A program made the position numbers and the translations under genes. Positions 27,773 through 40,500 of a DNA stretch of 64,000 nucleotides are shown here, in pieces. The stretch comes from Nymphaea colorata. Its lineage: Eukaryota > Streptophyta > Magnoliopsida > Nymphaeales > Nymphaeaceae. Numbering within the stretch: the first letter of the stretch is position 1; each line of letters starts with the position of its first letter. The stretch is taken from NCBI RefSeq assembly GCF_008831285.2, contig NC_045142.1, forward strand, positions 2,485,001 through 2,549,000. The letters run 5' to 3'. Under the pieces are notes generated by a model, which saw nothing but the letters and a program-made list of their open reading frames with translations, was not told the origin of the DNA and made no database searches.

Positions 27773-30065
27773 GTTTGTATGCCCTTGAAACACAAGCTAA
27801 TGTTTTGCATCCGGTGCTCTACATTGTGGATCCCACATAAAAGGATCTTAGGTCAGCCTCGGCTTTAAGATCTGAGACTATTTAATGTTCATTAAAATCC
27901 ACTGGTTAAACAAACATAGATCCACACAGCTTGAAAAAACTGGGCATTTGATCTTCTGTTGTAAAGAAACCTACCCTTAACTTGTTTAGCTGATTTCTGT
28001 TGGATTCGCAGTCAACGTGAACATCCGGGTGACATCATCCATGTAAGACGTCGGGAAGAGGAGGTCTGCAAGTTGGTTTTTCATATGATTCTGCAGAGCA
28101 TTTGATAAGAAAAACATTGTATTTTTGTGGCGCATATTCTTAGAACACATTTTTTCACAACGATCACGAACATTTTCTCTAGATGCAATAATCAAACATT
28201 GCATATAAACTTCTTCTTATGTTATCTCGAAAGTATAACTAGAGCTTCTGAAAGATGTTTGTTGATGCAATAATGTTTTTCTTACCAAACACCCCATTTA
28301 CAAAACCCTGCATCGTTGCCGTACATCGTTCATCTCTATGTAGATGGACGGCCATACGGAGTAGTTTCGCCATGATCTCTGCTTGCTTGTAATGTAGTGT
28401 ATTGGCGACACTAGAGCTTCCATGGGGAAACCTGAACGCGCCTGTTCCCGAACAGTGCTTCAAAGGGGTAACAGTTGGGCTCACCTGTTCAAACTATTGT
28501 GTGAGAACACGTGACTTTCCCTGTCCCATTACCCACTCGTGAAACCCTTTATACTTCTCTTAATGGCCTAACATGGACCCTCCTCTGGAGTGAATGAAGG
28601 CGCCATTAAACCAAAGGTGGGGGCTTCTTAGCCTGTTTCCACATCTCTTTTAACTTCTTCTTTGGACTCATGCACATCATGGACATGAGTAGGTAGGAAA
28701 TCTGAAGGTGAAGCAAAGAAGAACCAACGCCGGCGGTTGCGGTCCGACCTTTTGCGACGGCCTTTTGCGTTGCAACCTCGATGGCGGCCGGATCTCCGAC
28801 TACAGTTCTATGTCTGCACTGTAAATGTCACTTTCAGGTCGAGAAATGGCCAACATAGACGGCATTTTCTTTTCTTTCCAGTGAAGGTTTTTCCTGGCTG
28901 AATCATCCTCTTTTGTCTGCTCCCTTAGGTCTGAAAAACATGGTCTGCCTAATCGCTGGCTGATTCAACGGCTGTAGTATGAGAAGCCTTTTTAGATGGA
29001 TTTGACTTCGTTGCAGTGTTGTGGGTCCGGATCCGAATCCGGCATATGAAGCTGAATTTCCCTAAGTTAGCAAGTGGAAAGTGCACCATATTATGTTGAA
29101 AAGCTTGCACGTTGCTGCCGGCATTTTGCTAGGCTAAGTTGGCCGGACCTTGACTGCGGCCGCTTTGGCACGCACCCGGCCTGTGGGCCTAGGCCAACGG
29201 GATATAGGTCAACTTGATCATGTACATGTGATAGTATGATAATGGGATAAGATCTACCTCTTGATCAACCTTTCAAGATCCTTCAAATCGAAAGTTTAAA
29301 ATTTTTCATGTCAAGAAATCTTGTATTCATGTCGGATTGCAGCCAAACATGGTTGATTCTTATCACATTAACCATTTGGATCATAGCTATACAGTCTACT
29401 TTGATTAGAGCGACTCGGAGTACTTCGCCGGAAAAACTTCCCGGCGATCCCCAAGTTATTGGTTTTGATCGGTGGAAGCTGTTGAAAACAACTGAGGGCA
29501 TGCCTTTTCGCTCTTGTTTACACAGACGGGTGCTTATATGTTTTGGATCTTTCCGAGCACCATACACTGCATCATCACAGGTTTTAACAGTATTAAAAGT
29601 ACATCTATGGTCCTGGATCCAATCAGTTGAAAACGTTTGGTAACATGTTTGTACATCATACAACATTTGGGGCATTCTTTTCACGATCATGCTTTCTATC
29701 CCATTTCCCGGGTGCTTTCGGATTTGGAGCGCTTATTTCTCTATCGTGGGTCGGATCTAGGGATGTCAATGGATTGGATTCGAACTAGATATAGTGATCG
29801 TAACAACATTTTGAATTCAAATACGAAAGATGCTACATTATATCCATCCGCTTGCTTTACTAATTTGATGTGCATTTTATTGTTGAATCCAACTACTTGA
29901 ATTCGCCTTATGATTAAATATTAGATCATGTCATACATTTCCGGACCTTTTGCACCCCTAGGTAAACTGTCTCGCATCCATCCACATATATGGACAACAA
30001 ACAACCCGATGGAATAAACTCATTGTGGGTACACAGATCGAACTCACCTGACCGGTGTCTGGCCG

Positions 30066-30104
30066 TCCGCCATCCGGCGTCCGGGCATCCGCCATCCGGC
30101 GTCC
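30066..30104. repeat. 17-bp direct repeat pair
   Basis: Two exact copies of TCCGCCATCCGGCGTCC (30066-30082 and 30088-30104) separated by five bases. GC-rich island in AT-rich spacer, non-coding. Confidence 0.9.
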
Positions 30105-30638
30105 ATGTTGCCCATGCAAAAGGTCAATTTGCTTGCCTGGCTATTGACTACACATACATCATTAATTACTTGCAAGGTGCACCTGGTTCACTTGTTCATA
30201 GTGAGGGAACTGGTTAGATTTCAAAATTCAAATTCAAAATATGGCATGCACCTACTGTTTGTTTCTCTGTACTTATAAGTAGATTTAGAAAGCCCTACCA
30301 ACTCCCATGACATCCACCATTTGCCACAGTTGCTGCTATCTGCATTTTGGTCTTCACCTAATACCTACTCCATTTTATATTATACATTTTCACTTCATAA
30401 CTTTATAATATTGTGCATCATATGTATGTACATGTGTACATATAATAGTTATTGACGTGCATATAAGTGTTGTAGTAGTTACTGTTTTTTTAAAGGACTA
30501 AACCACTTAATGGGCTTTCATGTCCAAAACATTTTGTGGTGTGGATGATTTGTCTGTATTTGGTAGGATCGTGCAGTAATGAGGTAAGATTATGACGAAG
30601 TTGCGACTATGCATGGTATGCAGGTCAAGCATGCTGAA

Positions 30639-30672
30639 CCTAACCCTAACCCTAACCCTAACCCTAACCCTA
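30639..30672. repeat. Interstitial (CCCTAA)n telomere-like tract
   Basis: A 34-bp tract: CCTAA, four full CCCTAA units and a final CCCTAG. The unit is the 6-bp TTAGGG type, not the 7-bp TTTAGGG typical of most plants. It is bracketed by the inverted repeat CATGCT (30630-30635) and AGCATG (30672-30677). Confidence 0.9.
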
Positions 30673-33600
30673 GCATGATAAGTTTGCACTCGTAATTCGC
30701 GGTTAAAATGCGGAATTATAGACATGCACATGCACGCACACATGGGACTTTTTAATTGGAAAGTGTTGCTTAAGGTCGCGCTTGCTATGGTTAAGACACC
30801 ACGTGTCGTGGGGTCGAACAATTTCAACTCTTGTGATGCCTTGCAGCGACGACTAGGTCAAAATTCGGTGTGCACTTGTAGGCTGGTTGAAGGCTTGGGG
30901 CAACCTTTAGTGCCGCATGGTGCGAAAATTGGCTGAAAGTTTAGTCTCGTATCTTACAAGGGTATAAACACCAAGTGTGAGGGACACACTCAGTTCATTT
31001 TTTTTTATATTGCCATGTATTTTTTAAGATTTTGTTCGCGCTTAACATGTGGTTCAACCTAACAAACACATTTTTGTGGATAGTGTGACCAAAACGTGCC
31101 ATAGAGCTTTGGTTAATTTTTTAGGTCTACCAAATTTGTTGGTTCAATGTTTTTTTTTTGGGTATTATTATGTAAATCCAAATTTGAAGCTTAAAAACAA
31201 TATCATGCCTACCAACCAAATCAAGTGGGTCATGTGTCCTTCACCATCTAATTTTTATTATTCTTGAATATTTAAAAGTTTTTTATTTTTGATTGATTTT
31301 TAACTCTCTTTTTTTTTCTCTCAATTCATGACCAGTTCTTGAGCTGAACCTGTAATGGGCAACTTCCAAAACAAGTACTTCCGATTAAGTCAGCTCATTG
31401 AGTGCAGCCTTTATTAGATAAAAAAACTTTCACTTTACCGTCCACTGTCCCGCGCCAGTAGTACAGCTAAAAAGGAATGAAGACAGAGGATAACCAAGTT
31501 AAGAAAAGAAAATTACCGGGGTTGTGGTCCTTTTACCCATAGGTAACTTGGATAACTCTTTGTAGTTTCTAGTTACGGGGGAACCCACGGTAAATTTTTA
31601 GGTCCCGCGGTAAAAATTTTAGGTCCAACCTATGCCTTATCCGTGATATGCTGGGCAGCTGGTGCCAGCCCTTTCTTTTATCTACTAATGGTAAAAAATT
31701 ATTTCACTGTCACCTCACACGGTAAAAAAAAAACAGTAAAAAGAAAACGCGTATAATGAACGGGTGTGGAGCCCGTAGGGTTTCTTACCGTACGCACGAT
31801 CCGGGTTGCCTAGCTGGGTCCTGCCAAACTTGTTAGGTGAACCGAACGACTGGTGGGCACCGGTTCGGATCCGGTACAACATATTGGATCTGGATCAGCT
31901 GAATAAGTACCTGGATTTGGATCTGAAGCAGTGTCGGCATTCGACCCATATCATCTTGCGAGAGTCTCGCAACGACAAGATCCAAATAACCTAAGCTTCG
32001 TTTCAAGGGAGTAGCATAGCTGGTTGGATAGGTGTTCGATTTTACTGAGCTTATGCGTCATTGAGATATCTCCTAGTAACTTAACCTAAGCTTCCAATTT
32101 TATATAAAAAATAATTACAATAAATTAAAGAAAATAAAGTTCCGGATCAGATATGGGTATGCTTTATGGGATTTATTTTTGATATCTTACCAAATTCTGG
32201 CAATGGTAATGAAATGTGTATTATGTATTCATCAATCAGAACTTATCAAAGATTCAGATTCAATTAGCTGGCGTTCGGTATGCAGTTTTATAATCGAATC
32301 GATCAAATCCGATAAAAAACTAACCCAATTACATATGAATGTCAGATATTCTGCCAGCCATGATCAGATCTCGATGTGATTCAGCAACATGACAAAAATT
32401 CTGTACTTCTAAGTGGTGTTTTATTGTTCATAAAAATAAACATTATATGGTTCTCGAATATCACCGACAGATTGTGGGTATGATTCTCGACCCTAGATCG
32501 GACAGACCGGGTGGGTTCGGCGTAGGTCTGGACCCTATTGGCGCTCAACTTGAAGTAATCAAAGTCCATATATACCTGCCTGCCTGTAAGAGGGGCCAGC
32601 TTATTGAGATCTTTGTCAGTTCCAGTCTCAATTAGATGGGGACAGATTCAGATCACTGTGAGATTCAAACTCCTGCTGGCTCCACCAAGAGTTAGTGCAA
32701 GTGAGCCCTGACTATAACTACGAATTAAACGCGGGAAATAATAAAAAAAACAAATACGTGAAATTGCATTTAGAAGAAAAATCTGGCAGTAATGTCGTAA
32801 AAATCGGAAATTGAATCGAATCGGCGGAGCTCTGCACCAGTGGATCCGCCAATTCAGTCGAATTGGTTGCGGATCATAATAGTCTGTCTTATTGCTAGAC
32901 TGACTGAACCAAGCTGTGACCCACTTGCGCTATATACAATGCATTGGCTTGGCACCTTGGCAGCTAGTCCACCTCAATTTTTTTTTTAAATTTACACATA
33001 AATTTTAAAAAATTTCACTTGTCCTATATAAAAATTTTGAAAAATGATATTTCGGTACTTGTCAATATTTATAAACTTTAATTTAATTTATCTCATGAAA
33101 AATTTCTGGCTCTACCCTTGTAGTCACGATTTCAAACTAAAAACTCCGCCCTTGAACCTGAACCCAGATAATGTCTGGGAGCAGAGATGGTAGAAAAGAA
33201 GCCGGGGCCGGCCGGGCCAGCGGAAGAGATGTGGTCAAGGTAGGCGTTCGATTACACGAGATCAGACCTTATCTCAAGGTCCTCAAATTGTGATAATTGA
33301 GAGCCTAGCTACCAGTGGCGTAGCCACATTATGATTGGTGTGGGCAGTTGTCGACACCAGTCTCTTAAAAGTTATTTATTTTTAAATAAGAATCTTAAAT
33401 ATTTATCCTTATATACATATAAGTACCCACAAGATTTGAGTATTTTTAAACAAGTGCCCCACCAGTAAATTTTTCTGGTTCCGGTACTGCTTGCTATCAC
33501 ATATTCATGGGGATCTTCAAACTATGGATCCGTGGTCCGACCACCAGACTCGTGGCTTTTTCAATATACCGCAGATCTCAGATCCATGGTTATGAAATCC

Positions 33601-34551
33601 GTGTAAGCCGCGGATTTAGCCCAAAATATAAAGCTAGCAAACTTAGCCAAGTAAGTTTGAAATCAGATTGGCCCCATGCGATCGCAGAGGATCTGACTTG
33701 AAATCTTTAGGTTGATTGCATTATGTCACGTCAAATTTATAAACTTTTAAGATATGGGGCTTTTAGATGTACCAACTTAGATGCCATTATGCACACGAAA
33801 ATTGTAGCTAAAGGGAGTGACCCACATGGCTAAGAATCTAAGGTCATATCGCCCTTCACCAATATTGCTCAAGTTAATTGGGATTGGTGGCCGAAGAGTT
33901 GGTGCGGTAGGTCAGGTTCCAGCTTCTACGGTGCTGGACGACCTTAACTAGGCAATCGGTAGGCTAACAAAGTTAAGAAGGTATCGTCACAAGGAAATCG
34001 AATAAATACCGATCTTTAACTTCCCAATCAAATGTTTTAAGATGTACCAACTTTCTTATATATATATAAAGAGAGAGAGAGAAGATATTAAGGGCAACGA
34101 TAAAAACCAACCCTTTAATTTTTTGCTAAAAAGCTATTTTAAATAAAATATAAACATCTTAATGTATTTGTAAAAACTATTTTGACATAAACATACCTTG
34201 AACCAAGTTTTTTTTTAATAAACAATGTTGATTTTTCTATTATCAAAATGTTATGCGATGAGAGCCATTCAAATTTGCTTATTATAAAAACTCTACTAAA
34301 ACCCATCAAATGATCAACTTAATATATATTTTGCGTCAACTTATCCTTAAGTTCAAATTGGTAAGGTTAGATTTCAAAAAAAAAAAAATCACTTTAATTA
34401 TCATATTTAATGGGTTTGGTTTTTGTTATATATATATACACACACACACTATCAATTGTTGCTAAAAGTACAATAAAATGTGCTTCCATTATAAACCATC
34501 ACTAATATTTCACATGTTACAACCATTTTCTAGTGATAGATTTTTTATACA

Positions 34552-34574
34552 TCACACACATAATACACACACAC

Positions 34575-34610
<36 letters not shown>
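34552..34610. repeat. (AC)n/(TA)n compound microsatellite
   Basis: Alternating CA, TA and CA tracts in AT-rich spacer. Confidence 0.9.
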
Positions 34611-36358
34611 TTCCAATCCAAATAAATTCAGGTTGACTTGCCAAGTCATGAGTTTGAACCTAAACGAATTCTGCATGAGCTACCGCAGGAGCAAGTAACA
34701 TAAGCTAGATATGTCTATAGGTATTACATGTTCTTATAATTTAGCAAGTAGCATGTTCTTGCGGCAGATTTAAGATGTCGAATAGTGTATTTTTCAACTG
34801 TCAACAGCAGGCCAGAAAAAAAATGCGTTTCTTATTGTTTAATAGCCATGCATGATGAAGCTTGTTGTTAATTTAATTGATGTCACTATCAGAAATATGT
34901 TTTGTTTATGGCACATAGGGAACCATATTACTTTTCTATGACCATGAAGGTGTTCATACTTTATAAACATCTTCTACCTAAAGTTCACTCATTGCCTCGA
35001 CATGACCTCGTATACTCATGCCTAGAGCTGGACCAGCCCAGCCCCATATTAACACAAAAAATATTATTTACAAAATATAAGTTTCATATATAAACATATA
35101 TTTATAACAAACAAAAAATATATATATATATATATATAGCCTCTCGAGTCTGGCCTCGCCCCCCGGCCTTGTACTCGAGACCCATGGGTACCCAACGCAA
35201 GGCCCACTCTTACTCATGCCTTTAACTCCATGCTTAATATTCTATATTCATATTCATGCAAGCAAATCTGAGTGGACAATGCCAAAAATTTTGAAAAATT
35301 ACATTTTGTTAAAATTTTGAAATTATGAATATGAAAAAGTAGTTTTAATAGATTTTAAACATCTAGTTGTTTCTTTTCCCGTTTTAGTAAGTATTTCAAT
35401 CAATATTTTTGCAAGAAATTAACTTAGTAAGCACACATAATTAATTTCGTAAGACTTATTACTCATTTTTCAATATGCTTTTAATTTTTCACACTATCAA
35501 ATAATATCTCTCAAATAATATTCCAAACTAACCTTACCATTGTAAAAATGAAAATGGTATTTGTGACAACCATGTGAACACACGAGGTCGAACTAAATTC
35601 CGAATATGATATGTGCGGGTATCGGATCTTGCGCCCTTCAGACTTGGTTTAATATTAGAAAATTGATTAGGCTGGATGTGATTAGGTGCAGATCCGTCTG
35701 AATTTCACCTGCTGAGAACCACAAAATAAACTGATTTGGAAAAATGTTTATCGCCATCTTACACTGGATGTTGGAAAAATGCAGCTTGGTCGGGTTTCGA
35801 TCCAAATCCAGACTGATGCGACCCAAAAAAAATGATCCAAATCTGAACAAGTTCCAAAATAGTCCGCTTGGATCAGATATCCAACTAACAATTACCTTCT
35901 GTATTCCATCCAATAATTTATAAAAAACTACCTATCTTTTTTTCTGTTTTGATTAATACAGGTCTGGAGTTCAAAAGGACACCGGGCAAAGTTTATAACC
36001 CATCGCAGAAAGAAGATTATCGAGAAGCTAAATAACAATTTAGTCCTGGACAAAAACCAATATTTCTCCGCCTTTCTCATGGCCAAAGGACGCACGAACA
36101 GTCTAAAAATGTAATTTCCAGGGCCAACGGTTGGCGACGCAAACTGTAAATAAACTAAGATACAGGCAAATCTGTGTAAAATGGCCAAATATATTGGACT
36201 CTCAGAGTAATTTAATCGGACGCCTCTCGAAGAGCCCGTGAGATCGTACGGGCGGGAGTTGCGTGGGATACCTTCCCGCCTTTTGCCTAGCAAATAACCT
36301 GCTCCTCAATATAACATAAATTTTTCTTCGGAAATTTTACGAAACATCAACTGGTCGC

Positions 36359-36365
36359 TATAAAT
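36359..36365 (+). promoter_or_regulatory. Candidate TATA box of PAS1
   Basis: TATAAAT lies about 30-40 bp before a purine-rich, GA-rich leader (about 36400-36496). A donor AGGG|GTAAAG at 36496/36497 and an acceptor TTCTTTAG at 37502/37503 fit a leader intron of about 1 kb ending 13 nt before the ATG. Inferred from motifs. Confidence 0.45.
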
Positions 36366-37515
36366 TATCAGGGAATGAAAAGGTTTATTTGAAAAAAAAG
36401 GAGATGAGGAATAAGGGCGGGGAGGAGTGAGACTGAGAGTGAATTGGGAAGGAAATTGAAGAGGAAGAAGAAGAGGAAGGAGCGGTTCGTAGAGGGGTAA
36501 AGCTCCTTTCCTCTTTTTAATATTTTATTGCACTTGTAGTAAGTCGATGTTAAGATGTTCCATCTGTTTTGGATCTTTGAGTAGAACTCCTAGAGTAACT
36601 CGGGTTAGGACGCAGTTTGTTATTCTGCTGTGGGATTGAGAGACAAGCTAGCATTGGTGAGTATACGGGTTGGGCTTCGGGAACAGTTAGGTTAAGACCC
36701 TTAAGTAAGGACGAGCGCTTAATTGAACATTTACTTATAGATCAGAAGTTGTAATTTAATTTATTTAGCCGAGGACGCATCTGAATTTGAGTAGTGATTT
36801 TACTTTCTGTGGTGAGCGGGATTAAGATCAGTTCTTTTTAGTTGATTAATTACAAAATGTTTTTGTTTCCATCATGTCTGGTTACGCTTGTTTTAGTTAT
36901 TTAGTTGATCATGGTAAATTAGTGGACGAGCTACCACTTTGATCCGATTTAGCAAAATAATATGGCAGAAAGGGCTAATTTGAATCAGGGTGTCTGATTT
37001 GAATTTTTTTTCTCAATGCCATCCAAGTTATATCGTTCTAAACATTAGTTAGCTTATTTTCAAATTTTGATTTCATATACCTTTGCAAGACATGTAGTTT
37101 GAAGGGTAAAGAAGAACGGGCTTTGAATACTAATAAAGGCGACTTTCAAGTTGCATATGTGCTTTCATTTAGTGTAGATTTTAAATTGAGCTTATCATAT
37201 GTGAAGTTATAGGTCTTAACTCATCCTCTTGCCTGGGGATTGGCATTTTTCCACTGATTTCATTTTTAACTATGTGAGTTCTTGATCCCTTTTTGTTCCT
37301 CATTGCTACTGAATTTCGTGATCTTTTGTTTGATTTGGATCAAGATTGCAAATCCTGTTACTGTTAGGGTTTCTGCACGATTCTGCTTACTTCCAGGCAG
37401 TTCTGTTCTTCCAAGCATTATTTTCCAGACAGTTCCCCGTTTTTCTGTTAGTCTTGAGAGTAAAATCAGTGTCCCATGATCGGGAACTGATAATTTCTTT
37501 AGCTAATTGAAGGAA

Positions 37516-40500
37516 ATGGCGGTTGATGAAGAGGCAGAGGAGAAGTACGTACCAAAAAAGAATAAACAGCAGAAGGATGAAGAGAAGAGGTTCCATTCAG
37601 ATTCATTTCAATATTTGTTGGGGAATCTTAAATTTTCATGCGACCTTGTGCTTATTTTCAGAAGCATGTTGGATCTTTTTTGTTTGTCTGTTGATTTTAG
37701 TGTTAGCCCAGAACAATGTGTAGCACCAACTCCCTGCTCAGATGAGTATGTGAAGAATATGTTCCTTCAGATTTTTTTGTCAGAACTCACATTTGGGTTT
37801 ATACTTAAGGTTTCTATAGTGATAAATAGGGGAAAGTCCTTCAAAGGTAGCCATAGTCAATGCACAAGAAGTACTTTATGTCACCATTATCAGTATCAGA
37901 AAATTGCAATCGCGCCAAATGTAGCAATTTTATCGAGAAGATCTTTTATAAATATTGACTGAAAGCAGTTCACATGGGTAATGAAGTGAAAGCAAGAAAA
38001 GGCTTCATTCTTCATTGTGGATAAAAAAAAGAGATGACTTTATTTGTTGTTTTTTTTTTCTTTATAAAAAAAATTCCTTCGAGTTGCAAGTAGATGACAC
38101 TAAGAGTCTAAGATATTTGAATTTTAGGAAGACAAATTTTCCTGCATTAGTTATCGTTTTGTTAAAATAAGTTTGGTAAGATCATATGATCCTTCAAAAT
38201 TGCAAGTATAAAAGATTCATCATGTTAAGAATCTGCGATTGGAAGCATATGACATGTTCATAGCTAACAACACACGGAAGCACATTGATGTTCATATAGT
38301 ACATCCCTGTATACATAAAACTTAAAAGAAGAAAAGCTCTCGACTTCCTTAGCTTGACACTGTTACTTGATGCATTCACAAGTTTCTCAACCTTGAGATA
38401 TCATGAAGTTTATTTTTAAACAGTTCTCTATGCTCATGTTAGCTTGTAAATTCTGTCTTGTTTCATCTTAAACCTGCATATTCATATGACTTTTGAGAAG
38501 TTGACTTAAAAGCAACTTGTCAGTGTTCTATTTCTCTTTATGAGAGTGTTTGTGGCATATAGTTATTCCTTTTCCATTTTTTAGGAGAAAGAACATGCCT
38601 CCAGGGAGCTTAATGAAGGCGATCGTAAGGCCGGGTGGAGGAACAGTTAAGCCTAAAGATGGAGATCAGGTAATGGAGTGTATCATTGGCAAATGCTTTC
38701 AGGTGCTTTGACCATAAGTGGCATGAAATAATTGTTCTACATAAACAGAGGACATTCAGGTAGCATGAACACTAGGAATAAGGACTTAATTTATGCAGCT
38801 AGTGTAGACCGTTGAATCTTCTTAGCTGATTTTTTCCCACATGCTAAGCAGCATTTCTGCAGATGGTGAACAGAGTACCATTACCTAGACCACATATTGG
38901 TGTCATCTTCAGTTCACTGAACTTATCTCATAGAACTAATCTCATTTGGTGCCAAAGATACCAAAATGCAATTTCTTCATAGCACCGTCACACCTTTCTC
39001 ACTATGGTTCTTTGGTCACAGAGATATGGGTTAATTTAATTATCTAATGTACTTTTTTTTTGAATTTTCCAGGTTTTATTTCATTGCACTACACGAACAT
39101 TAGATGGAGTTATTGTTGAATCAACAAGATATGAACATGGTGGTAAGTGACTGATCATCTAGTTCCCAATGCTGTTCAATGATTTTAATTTTGTAAGTCT
39201 TCTAGATTCTTCTTGTTATATGGTAGATGTAATGATACTGTATCATGTAGTGGAGTTGCTAATAGTTCTACTAAGTACTAAGTACTAACATGATGAACTG
39301 GATTGAATTTGGATGTTTGTGTGATTGTTCTTTTTTACCTTTTGTTGCCTATCATATGTCATATGGGTGTAGTGTAATTTAATACTGAGATCAAGCTTGG
39401 CATTATATATATATATATATATATATATATAACCCTTGGGTGCTAGACTTGTAAGGAACCATTTCAGCTTTGTTTTGTTCCAGATTGGAAATTGAGAGAA
39501 AAAGAGAAAAAGGAGATCGGGTTTTTTCATTTCTAGTATTAACTTTCTTCTTCTTTTTTCTCTTAACCGTCAATCTACAAAAAGTCAAAGACTGAGATGG
39601 CTCTTCACAAGTCTAGCACCTAAGAATCTGGCACCTGGCAATTTCTCTTTACATATGTATCATTTTAGCTTTTTAGCTCTTGCTTATGTGCTCTTATATG
39701 TTGTGCTTTCTCAATTGCTATTATTGTTATATGAGCTGTTGCAATGTTAGCATTGTTGCCTTGTGTCTTGGGATTACAGTGTAATATTCTGATGGGCTGG
39801 AAATGATACTTGATTAAGGGCATGTCTTGTAATTCAGGAAGTTAGAGCTGCAATTTTATTGCTTCTGTGCACTGTAACTAGAGTATTGTTTGGATCTTTA
39901 TCACTAGTCATATGTTGGACTATTACATTTTAGAATTGGTGATGAATTTCACTTCAGAAGAATTTTTGATATTATTTGATGATGCTTGATCAGTAATGAG
40001 CGGTAGGACTGTGAAGATTGTAAATCTCACAAAAGTTGATCTTGTACTGTCCTTATGACAGGTACATTGTTATTTATTAGCAAGCTCATTGATAGTGCTG
40101 ACTTTTGTTTGGCTGTCACTCACATAATGTAGAATGTAGAACCAAAGATATATAGATGTTGTGTTGTTAAACATGGAAAATGGAACTGGCATGTCATCTT
40201 TGTATACAGAACATTTGTGCCATGTAAGTTGGAAAATATTTAAATTTTCTCAATAATGACAGCTATAAGCTCAGGTAGTTATTGGATATTGTTTTATGAA
40301 GTGTGGTCCATTGTTAGAAAATGATTGCAGAGTTTCTCCTTCTTCTCGTTCATCTTTTATTTGTAAAAAAAACTTTTCCTAAATCTGAATGTTTGATTAT
40401 TATGTGATTATTTGTATTAGGGAAAGGTAAACCTATGAAGCTGGTCCTAGGAAAGAGCAAAATGATACTTGGATTTGCTGAAGGAATTCCAACTATGCTG

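Larger units (their letters stand above)
26400..36350. other. Gene-poor spacer, about 10 kb
   Basis: No recognisable exon was found. The largest open frames (- strand 29283-29690, 135 aa; - strand 27125-27508, 127 aa; - strand 35928-36293, 121 aa) lack any domain I know, and two overlap simple or GC-rich repeats. The region holds CT and CTT runs, a GCC/CAC-rich run at 26476-26520, GGATC-rich degenerate repeats near 29020-29050, 29755-29815, 31850-31930 and 35640-35890, and AT-rich DNA. Confidence 0.6.
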